In this document: piece after piece, positions 1-7,875 of the stretch
Position numbering within the stretch: the first letter of the stretch is position 1
Layout of the letters: each line of letters begins with the position of its first letter
DNA from: Campylobacter concisus
GTDB lineage: Bacteria > Campylobacterota > Campylobacteria > Campylobacterales > Campylobacteraceae
NCBI RefSeq assembly: GCF_002913715.1
Contig: NZ_PPCE01000004.1
Coordinates: 248,001-312,000 of the forward strand
DNA length: 64,000 nt
Reading direction: 5' to 3'
Notes under the pieces: generated by a model
Seen by the model: the letters and a program-made list of their open reading frames with translations, nothing else
The model's database searches: none
What the model was told of the DNA's origin: nothing
Made by a program: the position numbers and the translations under genes

Positions 1-781
1 TTATTAGATTTATAAATTTCACATAGTCAGTATAAATACTGCCAGCACAGACCATCTGTGCTTCGTTACCAAGATAGTTCGCACTAAATTTAAGTCCCAT
101 AAAATTTTCATCAAACATAGGAGAAAATGTAAGTTTTTCATCCATTTGCAGACTAAAACTTGGGTCAAAAACCATCTTAAAACGTCTATCCTTAAACATA
201 TCAAAGGCTAAAATTTCATTTTCTTGGAAGTAAATTTTAGTCCTTTTAAGCTCTCTTATTTTGCTTTTTAGTTCGCTTAAACCAACTTGAGAGCAGATAA
301 GCTCAAGCTTGTTTAAACTAACTCCAGCAAGATTACTTAAAAATTTATACATCCTAGCATCAAATTTAATAACGATCTCATCTTCACCAAAATTTAAGAT
401 CATATATCTGTCATTTAAATTTAAAATTTCTAGCAATTCATTATCGATTGTGCCAAAAATCATACAATAAAGCTCAAATTCATCACATAACTTTTTCAAT
501 CCTTCGGCGTCATTTATCTCTAAATTTATATCGCTTATAGCAAAAATTTCACTCCAATATCTTCTCATCGCAGCGATTGTTGGTATCCGACCGCCACTAA
601 TGTGAAGCTTGGTGATCTCGCCTTCGTCTGAAAGCTTTTTAAAATAAACACGTATCGTAGAAGCTGGAATAGCCGCGCTCATACGAGAGCCAAGCTCATT
701 TGAACCAATAGGCATATTGTCCTGCAAATAAGCCTCGATGATAGAATTTAGTATCAAATCACGTTTATTTATTTTACTCAC
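1..781 (-). CDS. hrcA: Heat-inducible transcription repressor HrcA (3' end cut by window)
   Basis: HrcA binds CIRCE operators and represses chaperone genes until heat shock. The reading frame starts at GTG (781-779) and gives an N-terminal winged-helix (LNSIIEAYLQDNMPIGSNEL, then IPASTIRVYFKKLSDEGEI, residues about 8-55) typical of HrcA. It stays open to base 1, about 260 codons, ending near DYVKFINL. That is almost the full usual length of about 265, so only a few residues are missing. A CIRCE element and a perfect sigma70-type promoter sit just upstream, so the gene is probably autoregulated. In relatives grpE and dnaK follow on the same strand; here they would lie before base 1. The GTG start is chosen because the CIRCE element lies directly in front of it. 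Confidence 0.9.
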   Translation of the reverse strand, partial: MSKINKRDLILNSIIEAYLQDNMPIGSNELGSRMSAAIPASTIRVYFKKLSDEGEITKLHISGGRIPTIAAMRRYWSEIFAISDINLEINDAEGLKKLCDEFELYCMIFGTIDNELLEILNLNDRYMILNFGEDEIVIKFDARMYKFLSNLAGVSLNKLELICSQVGLSELKSKIRELKRTKIYFQENEILAFDMFKDRRFKMVFDPSFSLQMDEKLTFSPMFDENFMGLKFSANYLGNEAQMVCAGSIYTDYVKFINLI

Positions 782-783
782 TT

Positions 784-810
784 TTAGCACTCTTTCTTTT
801 TAATTGCTAA
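784..810 (-). promoter_or_regulatory. CIRCE operator of hrcA
   Basis: One arm (784-792, TTAGCACTC) is a perfect match to the CIRCE half-site. A 9-base spacer follows, then AATTGCTAA (802-810), which matches 7 of 9 bases of the second half-site GAGTGCTAA. The element ends 3 bases before the GTG start of hrcA and covers the predicted transcription start and the ribosome-binding area. This is the known site for HrcA binding. Confidence 0.85.
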
Positions 811-814
811 GCGG

Positions 815-843
815 ATTATACAACTTTAGTTTATTAATGTCAA
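815..843 (-). promoter_or_regulatory. Sigma70-type promoter of hrcA
   Basis: On the minus strand a perfect TTGACA (843-838), a 17-base spacer and a perfect TATAAT (820-815) precede hrcA. The expected start near 808 lies inside the CIRCE element. Campylobacter promoters seldom have a good -35 box, so this one is unusually strong. Confidence 0.8.
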
Positions 844-1127
844 GTATTTAAGTTAAAATAATTTATTTATATATCTTTAGTATATATAACTAAGCTTATC
901 TAATATCAATTATATAAGCTTTCTCAAAAATTAAATTATAAAAAACAATTAAACAAACTTAAAAATTTTTATATTACCTCTACATTCTAATATTTATATA
1001 CGTTTTTACGTACTAATAAAATGTTTTATAGTATAATATATAATATATTTTAATTTATTTATACGTATTACTATTATTTATATATTATTTTATGTATATT
1101 TAATAAAATAATCCGTATAATACTTTA
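844..1127. other. AT-rich intergenic region with TACGTA-type repeats
   Basis: No gene is seen. The stretch is almost entirely A and T. It holds an inverted repeat TACGT-N4-ACGTA (999-1012) and a palindrome ATACGTAT (1061-1068), both upstream of the small XRE gene. A TATAAT box at 1116-1121 lies only 6 bases before that gene's ATG. The repeats may be operators for the XRE protein; this is inference. Confidence 0.5.
1116..1121 (+). promoter_or_regulatory. -10 box of the XRE gene, suggesting a leaderless transcript
   Basis: A perfect TATAAT ends 6 bases before the ATG at 1128. Transcription from it would begin at or within a base or two of the start codon. No Shine-Dalgarno sequence precedes the ATG. 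No good -35 box is visible, as is usual in Campylobacter. Confidence 0.5.
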
Positions 1128-1373
1128 ATGATTGAAACAAGTGATATATTTAATTTGCTTCACAATGCAATTGAGGCAAAAAATATCGGTAAGAAAATTT
1201 CACAAGCAAAAATGGCAGAAGAGCTTGGTGTACCAATGAGAACATATCAAGATTGGAGGCTTGGCAACTCAAAGCCACAAGCTGCTGCTGCGGTTTGTAA
1301 ATTGCTTTGTGAGCTTGATGACGATGAAATATTATTTGTTATCAATAAGATGAGAAAATTATTAGGAAAATAG
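1128..1373 (+). CDS. Small XRE-family helix-turn-helix regulator
   Basis: An 81-residue protein with a Cro/C1-type helix-turn-helix: residues about 24-50 hold ISQAKMAEELGVPMRTYQDW, the two-helix unit, followed by a basic turn and an acidic helical tail. It has no other domain. The start is the only one that keeps the first helix. There is no Shine-Dalgarno sequence, and a -10 box lies just before the ATG. The stop codon directly abuts the ATG of the next small ORF, so the two are probably co-translated. Its target is unknown; self-regulation through the upstream TACGTA repeats is plausible. It could also be the antitoxin-like partner of the following protein, but there is no direct sign of a toxin. 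Confidence 0.75.
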   Translation: MIETSDIFNLLHNAIEAKNIGKKISQAKMAEELGVPMRTYQDWRLGNSKPQAAAAVCKLLCELDDDEILFVINKMRKLLGK

Positions 1374-1547
1374 ATGGAAAATTTGACACAAAAAGAGAGG
1401 ATCGACCTTGAGAGCGTGTTTGCAGCTATCTGCACTAAAAAAGAGCCTAAATTTTTAGGTTTCTATAAAGACTTTTACTCGAGTGCGATTTTAAAATTTT
1501 ACGTTGTTAAAGACAGAATCAAAAAAATAAAAATTAAGAAAAATTAG
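1374..1547 (+). CDS. Small basic hypothetical protein coupled to the XRE gene
   Basis: A 57-residue ORF beginning MENLTQKERIDLESVFAAIC and ending in a very basic tail (KIKKIKIKKN, preceded by KDR). The ATG follows the XRE stop codon with no gap (TAG then ATG), which suggests translational coupling. The middle (KFLGFYKDFYSSAILKFYV) is aromatic and may form a short helix pair. I do not recognise the family. The tight coupling and sensible composition argue that it is a real gene. A role as co-regulator or as the effector of a two-gene unit is only a guess. Confidence 0.55.
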   Translation: MENLTQKERIDLESVFAAICTKKEPKFLGFYKDFYSSAILKFYVVKDRIKKIKIKKN

Positions 1548-1605
1548 TTTTATATTGTTTGAGCAAAAACACTTTTTAGTACTTTTAAAGGTTGATAATT
1601 TAGAT

Positions 1606-1644
1606 AAATTCTCCTTAAATATTGACTTTATTTAAAGAGAATTT
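1606..1644 (-). terminator. Candidate terminator after kdsB
   Basis: An AT-rich inverted repeat with 14 of 15 bases paired (1606-1620 with 1630-1644) and a 9-base loop lies just past the kdsB stop codon. Its position after the last gene of the operon fits a terminator, but the stem is low in GC. Confidence 0.4.
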
Positions 1645-1650
1645 GCCGAC

Positions 1651-2364
1651 TTATTTTTTACCAAATTTAGCTAGCGCTCTTTGGTAGTCCTCTTCACTAT
1701 CGATGCCGATACTTTGGCTCTCAACCTCTAGCATTGCTATCTTTTTACCATTTTCTAGGGCGCGCAGCTGCTCGAGTTTCTCGGTATTTTCAAGGCTTGA
1801 AGGCAAGAGTCCGCAAAACTCATTTAGGCTTTTTACGCTGTATCCGTAGATGCCAAGGTGCGCCTTGTAGCTTTTGCACTCGCTTCTATTAAATGGTATC
1901 CTTGATCTTGAAAAATAAAGCGCGTAGCCCTCAAAATCAGTCACCACTTTGACTAAATTTTTATCATCCGCAAACTCATCGTCCATCTTTTTATAGCAAG
2001 AAAACATAAAGGCTTTCCCCTTATTTTGCTCGCAAAAAGCCCTAAATTTAGCGATGTTTTCAGGCTCGATAAATGGCTCATCAGCCTGAACATTTATGAT
2101 GATCTCACTCTCATTTAGCCCCAAAATTTGCGCCGCTTCGTTTATCCTATCAGTGCCACTTTGATGATCTTTACTAGTTAGTACCGCTTTTACGCCGTGA
2201 GCCTTGGCGATATCAAGCACGCTTGGCTCATCCACCGCAACCGCCACATCATCCACGCCGCTTACTCTAAGAGCTGTCGCCACAAACATCGGCACGCCGT
2301 TTATCTCTTTTAAAATTTTGTTGCTAAACCTTGTTGAGGCAAGGCGGGCTGGGATGATTATCAT
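1651..2364 (-). CDS. kdsB: 3-deoxy-manno-octulosonate cytidylyltransferase
   Basis: KdsB makes CMP-Kdo from CTP and Kdo, activating the sugar for addition to lipid A in the cytoplasm. The protein opens MIIIPARLASTRFSNKIL, the nucleotide-binding N-terminus of the family, and carries VQADEPFIEPENI (around residues 92-104), equivalent to the NVQGDEPLI motif. Length is 237 residues, normal for Campylobacter. A longer frame starts at 2388, but the ATG at 2364 is preferred: it begins exactly at the family's N-terminus and overlaps the thrC stop codon as ATGA. It is the last gene of the nadE to kdsB operon. Confidence 0.93.
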   Translation of the reverse strand: MIIIPARLASTRFSNKILKEINGVPMFVATALRVSGVDDVAVAVDEPSVLDIAKAHGVKAVLTSKDHQSGTDRINEAAQILGLNESEIIINVQADEPFIEPENIAKFRAFCEQNKGKAFMFSCYKKMDDEFADDKNLVKVVTDFEGYALYFSRSRIPFNRSECKSYKAHLGIYGYSVKSLNEFCGLLPSSLENTEKLEQLRALENGKKIAMLEVESQSIGIDSEEDYQRALAKFGKK

Positions 2365-3824
2365 CGCTCGATCCATTCTAGGACGCACTTTTCGATCTCG
2401 TCCTCTTTTATGATATTTTTATGTAAAATTTTCGCACTAAATAGCGAGTTTATCGAGCTTGGCACGCTGTCATTTAAGATTTTAGCAGTCTTTGCGAGCG
2501 CATCTTTTTCATCTTTTGTATCTTTGATCTGGCACGCTTTGATCATGCTTGGCGTAAATTTCACCCAGTGCGCGGTCGATGTGATGACGTTTATGCGGCC
2601 AGCATCCACCATCTTAAAGCAAGTAGCCGTATGCGGATCGATCGCGTAGCCGTCCTTTGCGAGCTTTGCGATATATGCCTCGCACTCTTTATCTTCGCAC
2701 CAGCTAGCCTCAAAGTCCTCTTGTAGCACTTCGAGCTCTTGTTTGCTAAGCTTATAAAATTTGTTTTTTGCGAGGCTTTGCATAAGCTCATTAGTTCTAA
2801 CGCTGCCAAATTTATCAAATAGCAAGCGCTCGACGTTTGAGCTTATCAAAATGTCCATGGCTGGGCTTATCGTCTTAACCAGCTTTTTATCTCTGAGGTC
2901 GTAAACGCCGGTGGTGAAAAACTGCGTCAAGATGTTGTTTGCGTTTGAGGCGATCTTGATCTTGCCGATCTTTGCGCCCATTTTTTTAGCGTAATACGCC
3001 CCAAGAGCGTTGCCGAAATTTCCACTTGGCACGATAATGTCAAAGCTCTCGTTTGCCTTAAGCACCTTTTGCTTTAGTAAATTTGCGTAGGCGTAGGCGT
3101 GGTAGATGATCTGAAAGAGGATTCTGCCAAAATTTACCGAGTTTGCCGCGCTTAGTTTAAGGCGCTTTTTCTTAAGCTCAGCCTTAAATTTATCATTTGC
3201 AAGCAGCATCTTTAGCGCCCTTTGAGCGTCGTCAAAGTCGCCTTTTATGCCAAAAACCTTTAAATTTTCACCCTGCATGGTCTGCATTTGAAGCTTTTGA
3301 ACCTCGCTCGTGCCACCGTCTGGATAAAGACAGACGACCTTGATGTTTTCGTCATTTGCAAAAGTCTGAAGTGTCGCAGGACCTGTGTCACCGCTAGTTG
3401 CGCACATGATAAGGTATCTTTCGCCCCTCTCTTTTGCTAGCTGGCTAAGCAACGAGCCAAAGGGCTGAAGCGCCATATCCTTAAATGCCCTAGTTGGGCC
3501 GTGATATAGCTCGTTTACGTATAAATTTTTATCTATTTTTTTAAAAATGACTGGATGCTTTGGATCGTCAAAACTCGCGTATCTCTTAACCGCCTTTTTG
3601 AAAAACGCCTCTGACACATCAAATTTAAATAGTGATATGATATAAAGTGCGAGCTTTTCGTAGCTTAGATTTGAGAGCTCTTGCCACTTTAATTTTGTTA
3701 TTTTTGGAAGCTTTTTTGGTGCGTAAAGTCCGCCGTGAGCGGAGCTTGGGCTAAGCATGGCTGTGCTTAAATTTACATTTTTTACCTTTTCATCTTTTAC
3801 GCTTCTAGTTGGTGTTAGTCTCAT
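2361..3824 (-). CDS. thrC: Threonine synthase
   Basis: PLP enzyme that converts O-phosphohomoserine to threonine. The 487-residue protein belongs to the long, fungal/Gram-negative type: N-terminal STAMLSPSSAHGGLYAPKKLP, the PLP-lysine region NELYHGPTRAFKDMALQPFG (near residue 110) and the phosphate-binding loop PSGNFGNALGAYYAKKMGA (near 268). Start and stop overlap both neighbours by 4 bases (ATGA), showing tight coupling with cutA and kdsB. The order lpxK, thrC, kdsB is also found in C. jejuni. Confidence 0.95.
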   Translation of the reverse strand: MRLTPTRSVKDEKVKNVNLSTAMLSPSSAHGGLYAPKKLPKITKLKWQELSNLSYEKLALYIISLFKFDVSEAFFKKAVKRYASFDDPKHPVIFKKIDKNLYVNELYHGPTRAFKDMALQPFGSLLSQLAKERGERYLIMCATSGDTGPATLQTFANDENIKVVCLYPDGGTSEVQKLQMQTMQGENLKVFGIKGDFDDAQRALKMLLANDKFKAELKKKRLKLSAANSVNFGRILFQIIYHAYAYANLLKQKVLKANESFDIIVPSGNFGNALGAYYAKKMGAKIGKIKIASNANNILTQFFTTGVYDLRDKKLVKTISPAMDILISSNVERLLFDKFGSVRTNELMQSLAKNKFYKLSKQELEVLQEDFEASWCEDKECEAYIAKLAKDGYAIDPHTATCFKMVDAGRINVITSTAHWVKFTPSMIKACQIKDTKDEKDALAKTAKILNDSVPSSINSLFSAKILHKNIIKEDEIEKCVLEWIER

Positions 3825-4135
3825 TTTTTACCTTTTTTGGTTGATTTTTTCATCCATTTTTCATATTTTTTAAAAACCTCTTTTGGCTTTAGAGATAGAA
3901 TTTCTGGCGTTTCGTAGCTGTGGTGCTTTCTTATAAATTTAGCTACTTTTTTAAATTTCGCGTCCGTTTTTATGAGTAAAATTTGCTCTTTTTCACCAAA
4001 AAGCTTCTCTTGCCAAAGATAAATGCTTTTTGCGCTAAAGCTACTCACACAAGCTGCAAGGCTCTTTTTTACGAGCTTTTTACTTAGTTTTTTTGCCTCT
4101 TTTTTCTTTGCGACTGAGGTGATTAAAATTCTCAT
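3821..4135 (-). CDS. cutA: CutA1-like divalent-cation tolerance protein
   Basis: A 104-residue protein of the CutA1 fold, a small trimeric cytoplasmic protein linked to copper and other metal tolerance. It shows the usual order: MRILITSVAKKKEAKKLSKKL at the N-terminus, LAACVSSFSAKSIYLWQEKL (AACV...S.Y.W), then EKEQILLIKT and HSYETPEIL (family motif HPYEVPEI). The C-terminal end is strongly basic. It overlaps thrC by 4 bases. The biochemical role of CutA1 is not settled, so its function here is open. Confidence 0.85.
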   Translation of the reverse strand: MRILITSVAKKKEAKKLSKKLVKKSLAACVSSFSAKSIYLWQEKLFGEKEQILLIKTDAKFKKVAKFIRKHHSYETPEILSLKPKEVFKKYEKWMKKSTKKGKK

Positions 4136-4185
4136 TTTGATCCAAATTTTCCTTTTAAAAAGTGGCTCATTATAACAAAATGGGC

Positions 4186-5106
4186 TTAAATTTGTCGCTC
4201 TAAAACCTTTTTAAAATCCTCGCTTAGCGTAACTTCAAGCGTGATAAGCGATACTGGCAAACCAAAATCTTTTGCCTTTACATAGTCCTTTTGCGTCATC
4301 AAAAGCGAGGTGGCACCGTAACTTTGCAAAATTTCACTTAGTTCATCTTTTGAAAAATCATAATGATCAGGAAAAAAGACGCAAGCTACACACTCATCAA
4401 AAAATGGCTTGAGGCGCTCTGGGTTTGCTATGGCAGTAACTAGTACCATTTTTTCACTTTTATTTAAAATTTCACTCTTTCTAAAATGAGTTTGCCCCTC
4501 GCTTGCGATAAAATCACCAAATTTATAAAAGCTAAATGGATATCTATAAGCTCCGCTTGGTAGGCAAAATTTTAGCTTTGGCTCTGGATTTGGACGCACC
4601 AAGATGTCAAATTTGGCTATATCGAATTTAGAAAATCCGTCATCCAGCAAGATATACTTTGCGCCTTGCTCTTTGGCATATTTTATAGCTACTTTCCTAT
4701 CTTCGCTTACTATCACATTTGCGTTTTTAAGACTTTTGGCATATATCATCGCCTCATCGCCACTTGCTGCTACGTCAAGTAAAATTTCGCCATTTCGAGC
4801 GACAACTTGCATGCCTTTGCTTTTTCTTTTATAGCCTCTAAGAATGATAAAAGCACCTTCGAAATTTTTAGCAATTGCCACGCAAAGCGGGGTCTTACCA
4901 CTTCCTCCAAGTGTCAAATTTCCCACGCTTATTACCTTTATGCCAAAGTCTATTTTTTTAGCAGTAAATTTCTTAAGAACAACAATAAGAAAATAGATAA
5001 AGCTTAGTGGCAAAAGTAAAAATGCTAGTAAAATTTGAAAGAAATTTGGGCGAAAGAAGTAGCCATTCGCCCAAGCATGCAAGAAAATATTTAATTTCTT
5101 AAACAC
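4186..5106 (-). CDS. lpxK: Tetraacyldisaccharide 4'-kinase (lipid A synthesis)
   Basis: LpxK phosphorylates the 4' position of the lipid A disaccharide at the inner membrane. The 306-residue protein has an N-terminal membrane helix (about residues 22-45), then the P-loop [15 protein letters not shown] (about 60-75). [19 protein letters not shown] follows, matching the DDGFQ motif of the family. The start codon is GTG and overlaps the DegT-like gene by 8 bases. It is followed by cutA after a 50-base gap. With kdsB in the same operon it links two steps of Kdo2-lipid A synthesis. Confidence 0.93.
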   Translation of the reverse strand: MFKKLNIFLHAWANGYFFRPNFFQILLAFLLLPLSFIYFLIVVLKKFTAKKIDFGIKVISVGNLTLGGSGKTPLCVAIAKNFEGAFIILRGYKRKSKGMQVVARNGEILLDVAASGDEAMIYAKSLKNANVIVSEDRKVAIKYAKEQGAKYILLDDGFSKFDIAKFDILVRPNPEPKLKFCLPSGAYRYPFSFYKFGDFIASEGQTHFRKSEILNKSEKMVLVTAIANPERLKPFFDECVACVFFPDHYDFSKDELSEILQSYGATSLLMTQKDYVKAKDFGLPVSLITLEVTLSEDFKKVLERQI

Positions 5107-6229
5107 GAGTTTTAGAAATTTCTTTTACTTTGTTGCAGATGTATTGCACCTCTTCGTCACTCAAACTATGATAAATAGGTAGTGACAACACTTGCTGATA
5201 ATTTTTTAAAGCATTTGGAAAATCATTTACTTTAAGTGAGTATTTGTTTTTGTAATAGCTTAGTAAATGTATCGGTATGTAGTGCAATGATGTGTGAATG
5301 CCGTGCTCCAAAAGCTCTCTAGCAAAGCCATCTCGATTTTTATTTATCTTAATAATATACTGAGTATAAATGTGTTCACGTTTTTTGACAGGAATTGTTA
5401 TATTGTGGCACTCGCCAATCTCTTTATCATAAATTTTTGCGATCTCTTGTCTTCTTTGTATGAGCTTATCTGTTCTTTCTAGCTGTGCAATAGAAAATGC
5501 TGCATTTATCGAGTTTATATCATACTTTAAGCCAATATCAACGACATCATAAATATAACTCAAGCTACCAAATTTATCAATGCCATTTACAAGAGCATAG
5601 TTGCGAAGTAGTTTTGCTCTTTTATAAATTTCCTCATCATTTGTCGTAAAAAATCCAACCGTTGATATAGGATTTTGTACACGCGAATGTGTCTGAAAGC
5701 ATGACAAAAAAGAGTCTGAGCCAACTTTTTTGCCATTGTATGTTAGTCCCATACCACGATTTGCATCATCTAAAATTTTTACACCGTATTTCTCACAAAC
5801 CGCCGTTATCTCATCCATCCTAGCACTTTGACCTGCGATATGAGAGATAAAAGCACATTTTAATTTTTTGTGATTTTGCTCTTTTAGCACTTTCTCAAGG
5901 GCGTCCGGGCAGATATTAAAATCTTCTTCATCAACATCCACAAAAATAGGTTCAGCATCAAAATGTCTAACAGCTTGTGCAATGCTAGGAAAGGCATTTA
6001 TGGAGCAAATGACCTTATCTCCGCGTTTAGTGTCAAGCGCACTTAGTGCCAAGTGATGTGCGGCTGCGATATTATTTGTGGTAACTACAAATTTTGCACC
6101 AAAATACTCTTTTAACTTCTCTTCAAATCTAGCAACGATATTAGTAGTATTTTCAGAGTGCAAAGCCTCCTCAATAAGCTCACTTTCACGCTCAGTGATA
6201 GTTGGTCTATAAAACGGAATCTCTCTCAT
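5099..6229 (-). CDS. DegT/DnrJ/EryC1/StrS-family protein lacking the PLP lysine
   Basis: The 376-residue protein has the overall pattern of sugar aminotransferases of this family: start [28 protein letters not shown] in place of the usual [21 protein letters not shown], the PLP-ring aspartate region LDDANRGMG (D155), and the C-terminal [12 protein letters not shown] and [13 protein letters not shown]. The segment that normally reads SFHATKNITTGEGG is here [16 protein letters not shown]. The Schiff-base lysine column holds Val184, and no lysine lies between K168 and K203. The Gly-rich phosphate loop is also altered. It may be a dehydratase-like relative (ColD uses His), a non-catalytic protein, or an enzyme with a different chemistry. 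It sits between nadE and lpxK, a place where C. jejuni has no gene as far as I recall. Confidence 0.85.
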   Translation of the reverse strand: MREIPFYRPTITERESELIEEALHSENTTNIVARFEEKLKEYFGAKFVVTTNNIAAAHHLALSALDTKRGDKVICSINAFPSIAQAVRHFDAEPIFVDVDEEDFNICPDALEKVLKEQNHKKLKCAFISHIAGQSARMDEITAVCEKYGVKILDDANRGMGLTYNGKKVGSDSFLSCFQTHSRVQNPISTVGFFTTNDEEIYKRAKLLRNYALVNGIDKFGSLSYIYDVVDIGLKYDINSINAAFSIAQLERTDKLIQRRQEIAKIYDKEIGECHNITIPVKKREHIYTQYIIKINKNRDGFARELLEHGIHTSLHYIPIHLLSYYKNKYSLKVNDFPNALKNYQQVLSLPIYHSLSDEEVQYICNKVKEISKTRV

Positions 6230-6239
6230 CTTTAATCCT

Positions 6240-6977
6240 TTAAATTTTCACTATCAACGGCATTTGTCGTTTAAACCTGTTTGAAACAACTCTATTTTCT
6301 ATATCCGATACTGCTTTTAATCCGAACTTTTTGATGACTTGCTCCTTGTTATTTTCTAAATTTTCTAAAATCTCATCAATAACAGCATAACTGTAACCTA
6401 TGTCGCCTTCGTCACTTTGTCCATCCCACAAATCAGCCGAAGGTGCTTTGTCAATAAAATTTTTATCAACCCCAAGATGTTTTGCAAATTCAAAAATTTC
6501 ACTTTTGTAAAGCTCTCCGATAGGATTTATTGCACATGCTAAATCCCCAAATATCGTACCGTATCCAAGCATAAGCTCACTTTTGTTGCTTGTTCCGATA
6601 ACTAGAGCGTTTATACTAGATGAATAATCATAAAGCAAGCTCATTCTAACTCTAGCTGCTAAATTCCCTTTTCTTAAATTGCTTAAATTTACATCTATCG
6701 TTTCGTAAAAGGCATTTAAAATGCCCTCTATGGATAAAACCTTATATTTTATGTTTAATTTTTCGCATAAATTTAAGGCATCGTCCATATTTTGTCTGTT
6801 TGATGATGCTGTTGGCATGATGAGTGCATGAGTTTCATTTGGTTTTGCTCTTGCACACAAAGTCGCTACTACAGCAGAATCAATACCTCCACTAACACCC
6901 AACAACAAATTTTTATCTTTAGTTTTATCTTTTAAGCTAAAAACTAAAGTTTCTTCGATCTTTTGATACTCCTTCAT
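6240..6977 (-). CDS. nadE: NAD+ synthetase
   Basis: Makes NAD from deamido-NAD, ATP and ammonia. The ATP-binding motif LLLGVSGGIDSAVVATLCARA lies near the N-terminus, followed by MPTASSNRQNMDDA, IGTSNKSELMLGYGTIFGDLACAINPIGELYK and PSADLWDGQSDEGDIG, all typical of NadE. Length is 245 residues, the short ammonia-dependent type without a glutaminase domain. A longer frame begins with TTG at 7010, but the ATG at 6977 matches relatives and has AAAGGA just upstream. It is the first gene of the minus-strand operon that runs to kdsB. Confidence 0.93.
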   Translation of the reverse strand: MKEYQKIEETLVFSLKDKTKDKNLLLGVSGGIDSAVVATLCARAKPNETHALIMPTASSNRQNMDDALNLCEKLNIKYKVLSIEGILNAFYETIDVNLSNLRKGNLAARVRMSLLYDYSSSINALVIGTSNKSELMLGYGTIFGDLACAINPIGELYKSEIFEFAKHLGVDKNFIDKAPSADLWDGQSDEGDIGYSYAVIDEILENLENNKEQVIKKFGLKAVSDIENRVVSNRFKRQMPLIVKI

Positions 6978-7012
6978 TCTTCCTTTGCCTAAATTTGCTT
7001 CCTTTTGCAAAA

Positions 7013-7018
7013 ATTATA
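7013..7018 (-). promoter_or_regulatory. -10 box of the nadE operon
   Basis: A perfect TATAAT on the minus strand, about 36 bases before the nadE ATG, in the divergent region shared with the metallo-hydrolase. No clear -35 box; upstream DNA is T-rich, as usual for Campylobacter. Confidence 0.5.
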
Positions 7019-7097
7019 CTAAGTGAATTTAAAATTTTTCTTTAAGTTTAAGTAAAAAGATATAAAATTTTAAGAAATAATAAATTTAAGGTAAAAA

Positions 7098-7700
7098 ATG
7101 AGAGTAATACACAAAAGTTTTGGAGATTTTGACACTAATTGTTACATCGTTACAAAAAATAATTCATCTTTAGTGATAGATCCAGGAGACGGGGCAAAAG
7201 AATGGGTTTTGCAAAATGCTAAAAATTTAAAAGCTATTCTTTGCACTCACGGGCACTTTGATCATATTTTTGATGCTGGTAAATTAAAAGATGAGATAGA
7301 AATTCCAGTTTATATTAACAAATTTGATGCTTTCATGTGTGAGAGTGATATTTTTGGTTATATGAAGAGTACTTTTACTCCGGATGTTTTAATTGATAAT
7401 GATGAGAATTTTAACATTGATGATTTTTGCATCAAATTTCATCATTTTCCAGGACATACACCAGGCTGCTCGATGATAGAGATAGATGACATGATGTTTA
7501 GTGGGGATTTTTTATTTAGAGGAAGCATAGGACGCTGGGATTTTCCTTTTTCAGATAAAAATGAAATGTTAAAAAGTCTAGGAAAATGTAAAAATTTAAA
7601 AGGTAACTTCACGCTTTATCCAGGGCACGGAGAAGTCAGTACACTAAAGACCGAGCAAAACAATATTGGTTATTGGATAGGTATAGTAAAAAATAGCTAA
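7098..7700 (+). CDS. Metallo-beta-lactamase-fold hydrolase (glyoxalase II-like)
   Basis: A 200-residue zinc hydrolase. It shows the full motif set: CTHGHFDHIFDAG (HxHxDH), FHHFPGHTPGCSMIE, MMFSGDFLFRGSIGR (SGD) and LYPGHGE. The family includes hydroxyacylglutathione hydrolases and persulfide dioxygenases; at 200 residues it lacks the C-terminal glyoxalase II substrate domain, so the substrate is not clear. TAAGG precedes the ATG. It is divergent from nadE, as in C. jejuni (Cj0809/Cj0810 region). Confidence 0.85.
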   Translation: MRVIHKSFGDFDTNCYIVTKNNSSLVIDPGDGAKEWVLQNAKNLKAILCTHGHFDHIFDAGKLKDEIEIPVYINKFDAFMCESDIFGYMKSTFTPDVLIDNDENFNIDDFCIKFHHFPGHTPGCSMIEIDDMMFSGDFLFRGSIGRWDFPFSDKNEMLKSLGKCKNLKGNFTLYPGHGEVSTLKTEQNNIGYWIGIVKNS

Positions 7701-7844
7701 AAATTTCGGTGGTATTAATTTCAAGTTTCAAGCTTCTAAAGTACACTTAATCACTATTAAAAAATTTATATTTTTTATAAAACTAAGGATCGATCAAAAA
7801 AGATAGAGAAATTTTATATGGAGTATATTTTAAATTTTGAAAAG

Positions 7845-7868
7845 ATCCGAGCGAAAGCTCGCTCGGAT
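7845..7868 (-). terminator. Terminator of the major porin gene
   Basis: A GC-rich hairpin (arms ATCCGAGCG and CGCTCGGAT) with a 6-base loop lies 8 bases past the porin stop codon. On the minus strand it is followed by CTTTT and an AT-rich run. Confidence 0.8.
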
Positions 7869-7875
7869 AAAGGTT

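Noticed and set aside
1247-1435. 62-codon minus-strand frame opposite the XRE gene
   Set aside because: Shadow of the XRE and downstream small ORF; low-complexity Ser run.
2365-2388. Longer kdsB start at 2388
   Set aside because: The ATG at 2364 begins exactly with MIIIPAR and overlaps the thrC stop as ATGA.
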